Notes under the pieces: model-generated
Database searches by the model: none
Seen by the model: the letters and a program-made list of their open reading frames with translations, nothing else
Told to the model about the DNA's origin: nothing
Made by a program: the position numbers and the translations under genes
Part shown: piece after piece, positions 49,876 through 59,254 of the stretch
Numbering within the stretch: position 1 is the stretch's first letter
Layout of the letters: the number at the start of each line of letters is the position of its first letter
Assembly (NCBI GenBank): GCA_964423745.1
Contig: CAYRGG010000005.1
Location: 46,771-110,770 of the forward strand
Length of the DNA stretch: 64,000 nucleotides
Direction: 5' to 3'
Origin: CAYRGG01 sp964423745
GTDB taxonomy: Bacteria > Pseudomonadota > Gammaproteobacteria > Competibacterales > Competibacteraceae

Positions 49876-51141
49876 TTAGACTGCTACTTGTTCAAGTCCC
49901 CTGGCAAAGGAAGATAGACTCGCACGGGGTAGCAAGACAAGAGGTTTTGCATAACTTTCACAGAATCGTTTTACCCGGTTCACCGCATCATGACTCACAC
50001 AGTCGAGGGGACAAAGCACCGCATCGGCTTGCAGCAGAATCGTACCTAATCGCTGCCGACCGTCTTCACGACCCCCATCATGGTAAAGGAAACGACCGTT
50101 TTGCCGTTCCACCAGGGTGCGAAATTGGCTGCATTGGGAATACCGGCCGCCGACATAGAGTATACAACGACCGCATAAATCTGCATTGGGGCAGGTGTTA
50201 TGCTGTTGCGCTGAGCAAGCTTCTGTAGCATCTGCATGATAAAGTTGGTTCAAGATTTTTTCTAAGGCATCCCTTTCTTGGCATACCTCAGCCAGTTGAG
50301 TTTCTAATTCATGGTTATAATTCTGCGTGCGTTCAAACCATTGTTGCCATTTTTCAACCATTGTCTCCCCGCGATGGGCACGCTTTTTGGCTTCGGTTAG
50401 CTCCCCCAACAGGGTATCCAGTTGCGCTTGCAAACGTTTCACAAGGGGTTCGTTTTTTAGGGAATCAAGCTCTAAATAAGCTTTTTCCAGAGCGCTTTGG
50501 GTGGTTTTTGCCTGGGCTAATTGGTTGTTTAGATTAAGTTGGGTTTGTCGGTGTTTTGTCAGTTGTTTGTGGTGGATTGCTTTCGTTTCCCCGAGCTGTT
50601 TTTCCAAATCGCTGTTGCGTTGCTGGAGCCGAGTGAGCTTTTGCATATCCACTCGAACCGAAGCGCCGGATAAATGGGATAGCATATGAACATCGCCATA
50701 GATCTGTTGGAGCAATTCGTTAGGCGCTAGAGGATGAGTGACCAATGCCCAATAAGGGCCGGCTACCTGACCCGTTTTCATGGCTGCTTGCCAAAGATCG
50801 CAAAAGGCATCCAGGGAACGGAGCTTGGCAATATGGTCGATGTCTCGCTTGTATTTGCGATCTAGGTGTTTATGCAGTAGTCGTGTGGCGTCACAGGGTT
50901 CATGGGCTAGACTGACGAAACCCCGGTGTAACTCATAATCGCTCACATTAACATCGATTCTAATTTTTATCTTTTGACAGATCCGCCGTAGTTCATGGAG
51001 GGATACGCAGGTGCCGATGACGCTACAATGAAAATGTCCGTCCAGTTGCCAAAGTTTCTTGCGTCGGATAGGGATGGCGGTACATAAAGTGGTGTTCGAT
51101 TGCTTGGCTTCGCTTTGTTCCATTTCATGAGTAGCGCACAT
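49876..51141 (-). CDS. DUF2325 coiled-coil protein
   Basis: The 421-residue protein (possibly starting at ATG 51123) has three parts: an N-terminal domain with HFHCSVIGTCVSLHELRRI, a long coiled coil (about residues 165-300), and a C-terminal DUF2325 domain with CILYVGGRYSQCSQFR, FLYHDGGREDGRQRLGTIL and DAVLCPLDCVSHDAV (parts shown). Cys residues are conserved-looking in each part. DUF2325 proteins are often found near iron or redox genes; function unknown. It is the most upstream gene of the block, with a palindromic operator before it and a 294-bp gap after it that shows no gene. Confidence 0.82.
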   Translation of the reverse strand: MCATHEMEQSEAKQSNTTLCTAIPIRRKKLWQLDGHFHCSVIGTCVSLHELRRICQKIKIRIDVNVSDYELHRGFVSLAHEPCDATRLLHKHLDRKYKRDIDHIAKLRSLDAFCDLWQAAMKTGQVAGPYWALVTHPLAPNELLQQIYGDVHMLSHLSGASVRVDMQKLTRLQQRNSDLEKQLGETKAIHHKQLTKHRQTQLNLNNQLAQAKTTQSALEKAYLELDSLKNEPLVKRLQAQLDTLLGELTEAKKRAHRGETMVEKWQQWFERTQNYNHELETQLAEVCQERDALEKILNQLYHADATEACSAQQHNTCPNADLCGRCILYVGGRYSQCSQFRTLVERQNGRFLYHDGGREDGRQRLGTILLQADAVLCPLDCVSHDAVNRVKRFCESYAKPLVLLPRASLSSFARGLEQVAV

Positions 51142-51167
51142 AGAAATCCAAATACCTTGTCATCTAA

Positions 51168-51194
51168 TGTAAACAATAATTGTTACTATTTACA
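51168..51194. promoter_or_regulatory. palindromic A/T operator, Fur-like, upstream of DUF2325 gene
   Basis: The arms TGTAAA and TTTACA enclose CAATAATTGTTACTA, itself containing the palindrome CAATAATTG. The 27-bp site lies 27 bp before the ATG and would overlap the promoter. Form and the iron context suggest Fur, but a different regulator is possible. Confidence 0.45.
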
Positions 51195-51271
51195 TTAAAA
51201 ATAAAGTAAGGTTATGAAGCTGTCAACCCGGTAGTGATATTTAAGGATTGTTTTTCATAAGTCCTATGGAT

Positions 51272-52450
51272 TTATACATTCTGATAGCGTAAAAGCTCTT
51301 CCGCCAGAAGTTGTAAACTGATTGCTTCAATTTCCTTTGAGATCGGATAGCGATCGTCATTGGCGTGTACTACAAAGGTGCGCGTCGGTTTTAAATCAGA
51401 GCGGGCTTGATAAAAACCTCGTTCAACTTTTGCTGACAAAGTACGCTTGATTTCGATCGCCCACGTCGTACCGTCTTTGTGCTCTAACAATAGGTCAATT
51501 TCAGCACCGACAGCTGTACGATAAAAAAAAGCCGAGGAGCGCCAGGGTAATACAGAAAGCAAAGTCTCGATAACAAAGCCTTCCCAGCTAACCCCAACTA
51601 TTGGATGACCGGCAAGCTGTTCTGGGGTCTCTAGACCAAGCAACGCATGCAAAAGTCCACTGTCCCGTACATAGACTTTTGGGGATTTTACCAACCGCTT
51701 GCCGACATTGGTATGATAAGGTGGAAGGCGGCGGACCAGTAACAAATCGGACAAAAGATCGATATAGCGCGTTACCGATTGAGTGCTTGTTTCCAGTGCT
51801 CGGCCAAGCTCAGAAGCATTAAGCATTGTTCCCTGTCGGTGGGATAGCATAGTCCATAGCCGTTCAAGGGTTGTGGCTGGAATACGTGGTCCGAACATTG
51901 GCACGTCTCGTTCAAGGTAGATGCGGATAAAGTCTTTGCGCAGAGCCAGGCTATCACTGTCACTGTCCGCCAGATAGCTATCCGGGAAGCCACCACGCAG
52001 CCATAGTTGCTCACGGGCAACACGATTGTTATCTATTTCAAGCACTGACAACGAGGCCATATCGATATAGGCAATTCGTCCGGCGAAAGTTTCTCCCGAT
52101 TGGCGCAGAAGATTAATGGATGCGGAGCCAAGGATTAAAAATCGCCCTTTTCCTTTTTGTTGGCGGCGACCTTTGTCAATAATTCCGCGCAAGGATTCAA
52201 ACAACTCTGGCATTCGGTGAATTTCATCTAGGATCACCAACCGGTCTTCAAAGTTATCTAAGAAAAGAACTGGATTTGCAAGTCGATTGCGATCATCTCG
52301 GTCTTCCAGATCGAGATAAAGCGCATCGTAGGTCTGACCGATTTCAAGAGCTAGAGTAGTTTTGCCGACTTGACGTGGGCCAATCAAGGCAACCGCCGCT
52401 TGACGTTTGAGGGCACGCTGTACTTCAGGTTTCACTAATCTAGGTATCAT
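51272..52450 (-). CDS. DUF4143-type AAA ATPase
   Basis: The 392-residue protein has Walker A in GPRQVGKTT (24-32), a Walker B-like VILDEIHRMPELF, a sensor element LILGSASINLL, a winged-helix middle (LGRALETSTQSVTRYIDLL) and a C-terminal DUF4143 nuclease-like domain with AEIDLLLE and WAIEIKRTL. This family is widespread and is often carried on variable regions. Some members act in toxin or defence roles but most are uncharacterised. It stands alone and is followed upstream by a repeat element. Confidence 0.87.
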   Translation of the reverse strand: MIPRLVKPEVQRALKRQAAVALIGPRQVGKTTLALEIGQTYDALYLDLEDRDDRNRLANPVLFLDNFEDRLVILDEIHRMPELFESLRGIIDKGRRQQKGKGRFLILGSASINLLRQSGETFAGRIAYIDMASLSVLEIDNNRVAREQLWLRGGFPDSYLADSDSDSLALRKDFIRIYLERDVPMFGPRIPATTLERLWTMLSHRQGTMLNASELGRALETSTQSVTRYIDLLSDLLLVRRLPPYHTNVGKRLVKSPKVYVRDSGLLHALLGLETPEQLAGHPIVGVSWEGFVIETLLSVLPWRSSAFFYRTAVGAEIDLLLEHKDGTTWAIEIKRTLSAKVERGFYQARSDLKPTRTFVVHANDDRYPISKEIEAISLQLLAEELLRYQNV

Positions 52451-52495
52451 CCTTGCAAATTATCCAGTTCGTGGAAAGATTGCAAGGTAAATCAT

Positions 52496-52611
52496 AACTG
52501 CTCACCCGTCATTTTGGTAGGGATTGCCGGAATCCAATTGCCATAGAGGGTGACACCGGATATCACCCGTGCTTGCTGTCCATGGCGAGAATGACACAAG
52601 GGTGAGTAGTT
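52496..52611. repeat. 116-bp palindromic element flanked by 10-bp direct repeats
   Basis: AACTGCTCACCC (52496-52507) and the reverse complement of 52600-52611 match at 11 of 12 positions, with inner GTCATT and AATGAC. GGTAAATCAT occurs at 52486-52495 and again at 52614-52623, as expected of a target-site duplication. The interior resembles the common GTCATTCCCGCG-type repeats but is degenerate. Confidence 0.7.
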
Positions 52612-52651
52612 ACGGTAAATCATTATTTTGGTCATCATTTCGTTGCAATGC

Positions 52652-53317
52652 TTACTCAAAGGCCGGAAGCGCTACCGATGTCATAAAAGCCTCAAGACAT
52701 TCACTCACTTGTCTTGCTTTATTGATCGCTTGTACTCGATTATCAGCGCCAAAAATATTCAGAATAGCTGTCACATGTCCCTTGATAGTTGCTTCCGATA
52801 AAAAGAGTTTGCGGGCAATAAGCTTATTAGATAGCCCTTGAGCCATCAATGCCAAAACCTGACACTGTCGCTTGGTGAGTTGTTGAGGAGGATTTGCCGT
52901 GGTCGCCGCGTCTCGACCGTTTCGCTGAGGAGCAATCCGCGGGGCATAGGTGCCTCCATCGAGAACTAAGTTAAGTGCGTTCACAAGGGTATTTACGTTA
53001 GAAGATTTGAGAATATAACCCGCTACGCCGGCGTCTAAAGCCATTTTTATATGATTGGGGTTTTCTGAAGCCGAGAGAATCACTACCGGTAAATTTGGCT
53101 GGTGACTCCAAATGGTTTTTAATGCGTTTAAACTGTTTATGCCGGCCACATACAGATCCAGCAAAACCAAATCCAAATCCTTATTCTTTGCTAAGAAATT
53201 CAATGTCGTCTGGATATTGCTTGCTTCAAAAAAGGCAACGTTGGGATCTTGTTGTTTCAGGATATGATGGACCCCTTCGCGAAACAAGGCGTAATCATCA
53301 GTATGCAGTAATCTCAT
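52652..53317 (-). CDS. NarL/FixJ-type response regulator
   Basis: The 221-residue protein has a receiver domain (acidic pair Asp7-Asp8 in HTDDYALFREG; phospho-acceptor Asp in LVLLDLYVAG; Lys in YILKSS). A LuxR-type helix-turn-helix follows (LTKRQCQVLALMAQGLSNKL, then ARKLFLSEATIKGHVTAIL). It is closely related to the regulator at 57859 and lies on the far side of the sigma-54 regulator and kinase genes. It should be phosphorylated by a histidine kinase, perhaps the one at 55066. Target genes unknown. Confidence 0.88.
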   Translation of the reverse strand: MRLLHTDDYALFREGVHHILKQQDPNVAFFEASNIQTTLNFLAKNKDLDLVLLDLYVAGINSLNALKTIWSHQPNLPVVILSASENPNHIKMALDAGVAGYILKSSNVNTLVNALNLVLDGGTYAPRIAPQRNGRDAATTANPPQQLTKRQCQVLALMAQGLSNKLIARKLFLSEATIKGHVTAILNIFGADNRVQAINKARQVSECLEAFMTSVALPAFE

Positions 53318-53630
53318 TGAAAAATTGACTCCTAATCAGTGATTAAGAAAAACCTGTTACCCGGTAAGAGGGTATTGCAACTAATATTTACGCTATTAAG
53401 CAGAACTCGTTATTTTGGTGTACTACATCGAGGTAATTTAATATCAGCAAGTCATATGCCAGTGTCTTTTGGCCCTGCTGATTTATAAAAAATTTTTTGC
53501 GGATTAGAGAGTTAGGTTGGTTTTTAAAGGATGGAAAAGGCCGGTATACCGTAAAGAATGGAGAGAGGATTGTTGGTAGCTGCCATATATGCTGGCCCCA
53601 CCATATACGGAGGGATATCGGGAAAGGTTA
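53318..53630. other. 313-bp intergenic region
   Basis: No gene is seen. Shortly after the stop of the sigma-54 regulator (on the minus strand) 53583-53595 and 53598-53610 form a 13-bp imperfect inverted repeat (CCATATATGCTGG against CCACCATATACGG) without a T-run. The rest is AT-rich and would hold the promoter of the regulator at 53317. Confidence 0.35.
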
Positions 53631-55076
53631 TTAAGAAGCGCTGGGTTTGCGAATGCCTAGTTTACGCATACGATGACGCAGGGTGCTGGGGTTAAGACCA
53701 AGCAGAGCGGCAGCGCCGCGATGACCTTCTATGACCCAATGGGTGTCTACTAATATTTGTTGAATATGGTTGCGTTCTACTTCTTCTAATGTGCTTGTAC
53801 TGGGTGGCTTATACTCATCACTGGAGTGCAGAGGTACATCCATACTCTGGTCGATTTCAACCAACGGTCCTGGAGAGAGAATAGCGGCACGCTCCAGGAC
53901 GTTATGTAATTCGCGAATATTTCCAGGCCAGTTGTGTTGTGCCAACTTATGCAAAGAGTCAGGCGTAAAACCCGTCAACGATTTTCCTAGTTTGCGAGCC
54001 AGCTTGTCGAGAAAGTGCTGGGCCAGTAAGGGAATATCCCCTTCCCGTTCCCGTAATGGAGGCATCATCACGGGAAATACGGCGAAGCGATAGTAAAGGT
54101 CTGAGCGAAAAATATTTTGTTGGACCGCACTGCGGAGATCCCGGTTGGTGGCAGCGATAACCCGTACATCGACCCGCAAGGTTTGCGCACCACCGACCCG
54201 TTCGAACTCTTGCTCTTGCAGAACCCGCAGCAATTTTGCTTGGGCCTCTAGGGACAATTCGCTCACTTCGTCGAGAAATAATGTTCCTTGATGGGCCAGT
54301 TCAAAGCGTCCTTTGCGTTTTTGGGTGGCGCCGGTGAAGGCGCCTTTTTCGTGGCCAAACAACTCACTTTCTAGCAATTCGCAGGGTAAGGCGGCACAGT
54401 TGAGTTTTATCAAGGGCTGATCTCGACGTGCGCTGCGGTGATGAATGGCCCGGGCAATGAGTTCTTTGCCGGTGCCCGTTTCACCGTGAATCAGTACGGT
54501 ACTGTCGGTATTTGCCACTTGAGCCACTTGCTGAAGGACATGTTTTAGGACCTCACTCTGGCCAATGATCTCCTCAAAATTATGTTCGGTTTTGATTTCT
54601 TCCCGGAGATACCGCACTGTGGCTTGAGCCTGCTGATGGGCTTCGATAGCTTGCTGAAGCTTTGCATTTTTTTCCATGAGTTCCCGTTGCAAGCGGCGGA
54701 TGTTAAGGTGGGTGCGGACGCGAGCTAATACTTCTTCATGTTTAAAGGGTTTGGTGATGTAATCGACACCGCCGACGGCAAAGGCTTTAACCTTGTCTTG
54801 GGTATCCGAGAGAGCGGTCATAAAAATCACGGGAATATCTTTGGTGACCTCTGCAGACTTTAAACGACCACAGGTTTCGTATCCGTCTAGTCCCGGCATA
54901 CGAATATCTAGCAAAATAACATCGGGTTTAGCCCGTTCCACTTGTCCTAGGGCGCTCAAGCCATCTTGGGCAGCGAGAACTTTAAAACCCGCATTGTGCA
55001 GGCAGTCAAAAAGAACCCCAAGATTACTTGGGGTATCGTCCACAATCATGACCGTAGTATCCTGGTTAGGGATCAT
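53631..55076 (-). CDS. NtrC-type sigma-54-dependent response regulator
   Basis: The 481-residue protein has a receiver (Asp13/Asp14, phospho-Asp57 in VILLDIRMPG), a short coiled coil, a sigma-54 AAA+ domain (GETGTGKE Walker A, FGHEKGAFTGA sigma-54 contact loop, ATNRDL) and a C-terminal Fis-type helix-turn-helix (GHRGAAALLGLNPSTLRHRM). It activates RpoN-dependent promoters when phosphorylated. The start overlaps the kinase gene by 11 bp, so the two form a two-component pair. In other bacteria such regulators often control hydrogenases; here that is only a possibility. Confidence 0.92.
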   Translation of the reverse strand: MIPNQDTTVMIVDDTPSNLGVLFDCLHNAGFKVLAAQDGLSALGQVERAKPDVILLDIRMPGLDGYETCGRLKSAEVTKDIPVIFMTALSDTQDKVKAFAVGGVDYITKPFKHEEVLARVRTHLNIRRLQRELMEKNAKLQQAIEAHQQAQATVRYLREEIKTEHNFEEIIGQSEVLKHVLQQVAQVANTDSTVLIHGETGTGKELIARAIHHRSARRDQPLIKLNCAALPCELLESELFGHEKGAFTGATQKRKGRFELAHQGTLFLDEVSELSLEAQAKLLRVLQEQEFERVGGAQTLRVDVRVIAATNRDLRSAVQQNIFRSDLYYRFAVFPVMMPPLREREGDIPLLAQHFLDKLARKLGKSLTGFTPDSLHKLAQHNWPGNIRELHNVLERAAILSPGPLVEIDQSMDVPLHSSDEYKPPSTSTLEEVERNHIQQILVDTHWVIEGHRGAAALLGLNPSTLRHRMRKLGIRKPSAS

Positions 55077-57756
55077 TATTTATGGCTCCGGTTTGGATTG
55101 AGTCGGCCAGATAATCACGAATTTTATTGATTTGAAAGGTACGTACCAGTTCCCGCAATTGGTTTATGAACGGTTGGAGATGATGCTCGGTGTGTTCAAG
55201 TTGGTCAATATAGGTTCCAAGGCCATAGAGATCGCCAATGTCAGCCAGTTCCCGCAATGTTTTAAGAGCTTCGGGGGGTAAGGTGAATCGCCCTTTGTTA
55301 GAAAACGGATCTGGCTTTGCAGGTTCAGCCAATGACGATGGCGGGGCGTAGAGCCACTCCAGCCGCAGATGGTTTTTAAGACAAGCTAGCAGACCGTCTA
55401 TATAGACGGGTTTTGCCAGAAAATCGTCACACCCCACGGCCACGCTTCCAGAGCGATCATGCTCAAAAACACTGGCAGAGACGGCGATGACAGTAATGTC
55501 TTTACCTGCTTTGGTTTTGCGTAGGCGACGGGTAGCCTCAAAGCCATCGAGCACCGGCATCACCAAATCCATCAAAATTCCATGGGGATGACAAGTAGCG
55601 ATTTTGTCCAAAGCATCCTTGCCATTCACTGCTTCATGCATTTCAAATCCTAGGGGTGCTAGCATATCCCGCAGTACATGCCGATTGGACGCTTTATCGT
55701 CCACCACCAGCAAACGCCGAACGGGGCCTTGATAGCCGACTATGACTTGGGCGGGGGTGTTTTTAGCAGCACTCGATTTGAGTCGAGGTAGTTCTGGCAG
55801 TTCCACCTCAAGACGAAATAGACTTCCCTGACCCGGCGTGCTGACCACCTGTAGTTCCCCTCCCATAGCCTGGGTTAAGCGTTGGCTGATGGCCAGCCCA
55901 AGCCCGGTCCCCTCCAATTGTTTATGGGGTTGTTTGACTTGCCGAAAAGGTAAAAAAATGTCTTCAACCTGATCCGCTGGAATTCCTGAGCCGGTATCTT
56001 CCACTTCAAAACAAAACCGAGACTGACGACAACCCACGCGAAAGTGAACAGTCCCGGTTTCGGTGAACTTCACAGCATTGCCCAGTAAATTAACCAACAC
56101 TTGCCGTAGTCGCTTTTCATCACCCTGGACGCTCTCCGGCAACTTATCCATCACTTTATAATGAAAGGCGAGATTTTTGCTATCTGCTTTGACGCGAATA
56201 GTTTCTACAATCAACTGCAAAAATTCCGGTAGCGAAAAAGCATTGATGTTTAATTCAAGTTTTTGCGCTTCTATTTTGGAGAGATCCAGCAGATCATTGA
56301 TAAGATTTAATAAATGTTCTCCACAGTGTTGCATCACCGTTACGGCATGGGATTGGTCCGAGGTTAGATTCTGGGCGCGTTTAAGGATTTGCGCATAGCC
56401 TAAAATGCCATTGAGAGGGGTGCGTAATTCGTGGCTCATATGAGCAAGAAATTCGCTTTTAGCGCGATTGGCCGTTTCCGCCGCCTGTTTGGCTTTTAGG
56501 AGGTCGTCTGCAGCCTGTTTATGCTCGGTAATATCCATACCGAGGGCATAGAATCCATTAGGTTGGCCGTTAGATTCAAGCTGGGGAATATACTGCATAT
56601 CGACACTGCGTTTGCCCAGCTGGCGGTGGGGCAGCTCAATTTCGAAGCGTTGTGGTTGGCCAGACAACGCGCCTTTAATGTGAGGTTCAACTTTTTTATA
56701 GGTTAGCTTACCAAGTCGGTCAGCGACCCGCTGACCATGGAGTTTTTGGGGAGAAATGCCAAACCATTTCTCATAGTTTACGTTGTTAAACGAGTAACGT
56801 TCTTCCCCATCAACATAGGCGATTAAGCCTGGCAAAGAGTTAGCCAACAAGCGAAGCTGTTCCTCACTTTTACGTAAGTTTACCTCTGTACGTTCCCGTT
56901 CCAATTCTGAACTAGCTCGTTCAGCAAACAGCTTCAGAAATGAAAGATCAAGGGGAGCAACGGGCATAGGCTTATCATCGATCATAGCCATATGTCCCAT
57001 GACGGTTCCCCGGTGATCCCGTAACGGAATGCCAAAATAGCTGACTGCTTCCAACTTGGCCAAGTCGTGACTTTTGGGGAACTGTTTCTGCACATTGTCC
57101 GGGTGGTGAATCAGGTTCCCGGCCAGGACCTGTTCGCAAGCGGTATTGGCGAGATCGTATTCCAGCCCTTCGATAAACTGGTTGTCCGTCCAAAAAGCAA
57201 GAGGTCGAATGCGGGTTCGCACGCTGGCGAATTCAGCCACAAAGGCATACCGGACACCAAGATTCAAAGCTAGCTGACTTACCAGCGCACGAAAAAACTT
57301 GGTACCAGTCACCGCTGTGGTGGCTTCAACGATGGTGCGCCAGGCGATACCTGCCCGTTGCCGTGCGCTGTTATCGCGAACCACTGCGGCGACACAGCGG
57401 CGACCTTCCAATTCAATAATAGCCGCCGAGATCTCAGCGGGTATTGTTGCCCCCCCTTTGGTTAAGCAATGGAGCTGATCGCTCCATCCTGAACCTTGCC
57501 GGCATTCAGCATTGATAAATTCTAACAGCTTTGGGATTTCATCCCGATGAATAGTGGAAATAGGCGTAGCCAGTAACTCTTCTCGAGAATACCCTAGCAT
57601 TCGGCACGCCTTAGAATTAGCATCCAGGATTTTGTCCTGGTCAGGATCGATGACGAACATGGCTTCATTAGCGTGCTCAAAGACCTGCCGATAATAATCG
57701 CGAGACCTTATGTGCATTTGACCAGCGTCATCTGCTCCATGCAAGCTCGATGACAT
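55066..57756 (-). CDS. hybrid histidine kinase: PAS-GAF-PAS-kinase-receiver
   Basis: The 896-residue soluble protein has a PAS domain (about residues 20-135), a GAF domain (about 145-285, with VSYFGIPLRDHRGTVMGHM), a second PAS (about 295-415), a HisKA domain with His442 in AHMSHELRTPLNG, an HATPase region (LVNLLGNAVKFT, EDTGSG, GTGLGLAIS), a receiver (LLVVDDKASNRHVL, ILMDLVMPVLDG) and a helical tail without a clear phospho-His. No membrane helix is found, so it senses a cytoplasmic signal such as redox state or a small ligand. It is coupled to the NtrC-type gene. Confidence 0.92.
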   Translation of the reverse strand: MSSSLHGADDAGQMHIRSRDYYRQVFEHANEAMFVIDPDQDKILDANSKACRMLGYSREELLATPISTIHRDEIPKLLEFINAECRQGSGWSDQLHCLTKGGATIPAEISAAIIELEGRRCVAAVVRDNSARQRAGIAWRTIVEATTAVTGTKFFRALVSQLALNLGVRYAFVAEFASVRTRIRPLAFWTDNQFIEGLEYDLANTACEQVLAGNLIHHPDNVQKQFPKSHDLAKLEAVSYFGIPLRDHRGTVMGHMAMIDDKPMPVAPLDLSFLKLFAERASSELERERTEVNLRKSEEQLRLLANSLPGLIAYVDGEERYSFNNVNYEKWFGISPQKLHGQRVADRLGKLTYKKVEPHIKGALSGQPQRFEIELPHRQLGKRSVDMQYIPQLESNGQPNGFYALGMDITEHKQAADDLLKAKQAAETANRAKSEFLAHMSHELRTPLNGILGYAQILKRAQNLTSDQSHAVTVMQHCGEHLLNLINDLLDLSKIEAQKLELNINAFSLPEFLQLIVETIRVKADSKNLAFHYKVMDKLPESVQGDEKRLRQVLVNLLGNAVKFTETGTVHFRVGCRQSRFCFEVEDTGSGIPADQVEDIFLPFRQVKQPHKQLEGTGLGLAISQRLTQAMGGELQVVSTPGQGSLFRLEVELPELPRLKSSAAKNTPAQVIVGYQGPVRRLLVVDDKASNRHVLRDMLAPLGFEMHEAVNGKDALDKIATCHPHGILMDLVMPVLDGFEATRRLRKTKAGKDITVIAVSASVFEHDRSGSVAVGCDDFLAKPVYIDGLLACLKNHLRLEWLYAPPSSLAEPAKPDPFSNKGRFTLPPEALKTLRELADIGDLYGLGTYIDQLEHTEHHLQPFINQLRELVRTFQINKIRDYLADSIQTGAINNDP

Positions 57757-57858
57757 CTTGCTTCCTCGTTAATAGATATGATAAATGTTATTGAGAAGTC
57801 ATTATCTTAGTCAGCTAGATATCTATTGATAGCAACCATAGCGTTCCAGGCAATCAAG

Positions 57859-58497
57859 TCAAGAGGCTAATTTTAGACCATCACCCATAGCCTGCCAGCG
57901 ATTAATAGCTTGTACCCGATTAGACACGTCTAACGCCATCAATATGGCAGTAACATGTCCTTTAACGGTAGCTTCTGAGACGCCGAGCTTGCGAGCGATA
58001 GCTTTGTTTGAAAGCCCTTCGGCCATTAATGCTAGCACCTGGGATTGCCGCTTAGTGACTTTCTGGGACGAAGTGGGCGATCCGCCTTTCTCTGGAAGGG
58101 TATGTAGTGTGGCAATCCGAGGCATATAACGGCCACCCTCCAATACCAACTGAAGCGCTCTCATTAACGTGGCGCTGGTGGCGGATTTTGAGACATAGCC
58201 TGCTAAGCCCATTTCCTGGGCGCTTTTAATATGAGCTGAGTTTTGCAAGGCTGTTAGAACTACTATCGGCGTGGAGGGCATGTAGGAGTGCAATTTTTTT
58301 AAATTGTCCAATTCATAGTTATCGGTTAAAGAACAATCAATTAACAGTAAATCAATATCTTGATGCGCAAAGGCTACCAGAATCCCCGTACTTAAGTCAT
58401 TGGCTTCTAGAAACTCTATCGTTGTATCGAGTGGTTTGAGAATACATTTAATACCCGCACGAAATATAGCGTGATTGTCAACATGTAATATTTTCAT
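57859..58497 (-). CDS. NarL/FixJ-type response regulator, paralogue of 52652
   Basis: The 212-residue protein has the same layout as 52652-53317: a receiver, then KVTKRQSQVLALMAEGLSNK and ARKLGVSEATVKGHVTAIL. Its acidic pocket reads HVDNH, so the usual second acidic residue is Asn; phosphorylation may be weaker or bypassed. The phospho-acceptor Asp is in LLLIDCSLTD and Lys in YVSKSA. It lies upstream of the kinase gene on the same strand. Control target unknown. Confidence 0.87.
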   Translation of the reverse strand: MKILHVDNHAIFRAGIKCILKPLDTTIEFLEANDLSTGILVAFAHQDIDLLLIDCSLTDNYELDNLKKLHSYMPSTPIVVLTALQNSAHIKSAQEMGLAGYVSKSATSATLMRALQLVLEGGRYMPRIATLHTLPEKGGSPTSSQKVTKRQSQVLALMAEGLSNKAIARKLGVSEATVKGHVTAILMALDVSNRVQAINRWQAMGDGLKLAS

Positions 58498-58795
58498 GGT
58501 TTTGTATCTACTTAAATCAAAAGTAAGTCTGTTATAACAGCAATTGGTTTAAAGTCTCGCGGTTTTTTTTAGTAAATTGAGTTCAGGTTCCGCTATACCC
58601 ACTGGGTTATACGAAATTAGGATGCAAAGAGATGATGGTTGAATAGCTAAATTTGTGTATAGCCTTGAATAAGTAGTCAAAAAAGAATATTCAGACACAA
58701 AAGAAATTAATCTCAGGGTCAGCTGATATTAATAGCCTTGTTTGTTGAGAGTGGTGATATAAGGCGAAGGATAAAAAGAAAAATTTTGGATCACC

Positions 58796-59254
58796 TTAAA
58801 GAGGTACTGTTCTCTTTAAGTAGTTAAAGCAGCGTCGCCAACATAGGCCTAAAAAAGCGGCGTTTATAAATAGCGTATCATCCTTTGGTTGCAAGGGTTT
58901 TCCCTGTAGATACTGAATCAATTTTTTAAAGGGGTTATACCAAGGTTTTTGCGTTTGTTTAATTTTTAAAAAAGTAATTGTTGTCCAAGCCTCTAATTGC
59001 AAGGAAGTATTATCGTATAACAAGATACGTGCTTGTCCAGCATCAAGTGTGCGTATTCTATCGCCTGGGCAATAATAAGCGTTCACCTGTACGGGCTGCC
59101 ATCCTAATGTTTGAAAACGCTGTTCTTCGACCCTACCTTGAAAAGAAACAACTTTACCGACCCAGGAATGGCAAATTACAGTTTCTTCGCTGGCTATAGG
59201 ATAAAATATTGCCAAGATCATGAAGGGAGTCAAGATGAGTTTGCTTAAAATCAT
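58796..59254 (-). pseudogene. truncated exported FecR-domain protein
   Basis: The 152-residue frame has a signal peptide (LILTPFMILAIFYPIASE) and then a periplasmic FecR-type domain: VGKVVSFQGRVEEQRFQTLG, CPGDRIRTLDAGQARILLYD and LQLEAWTTITF. Such domains normally continue with VNAAVEGTEF and a long TPR or CHAT region. Here the sequence departs after LFINAAF into LGLCWRRCFNYLK and stops. The break suggests a frameshift and loss of the 3' portion. The 298 bp beyond it (58498-58795) hold no gene. A short functional form cannot be excluded. Confidence 0.6.
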
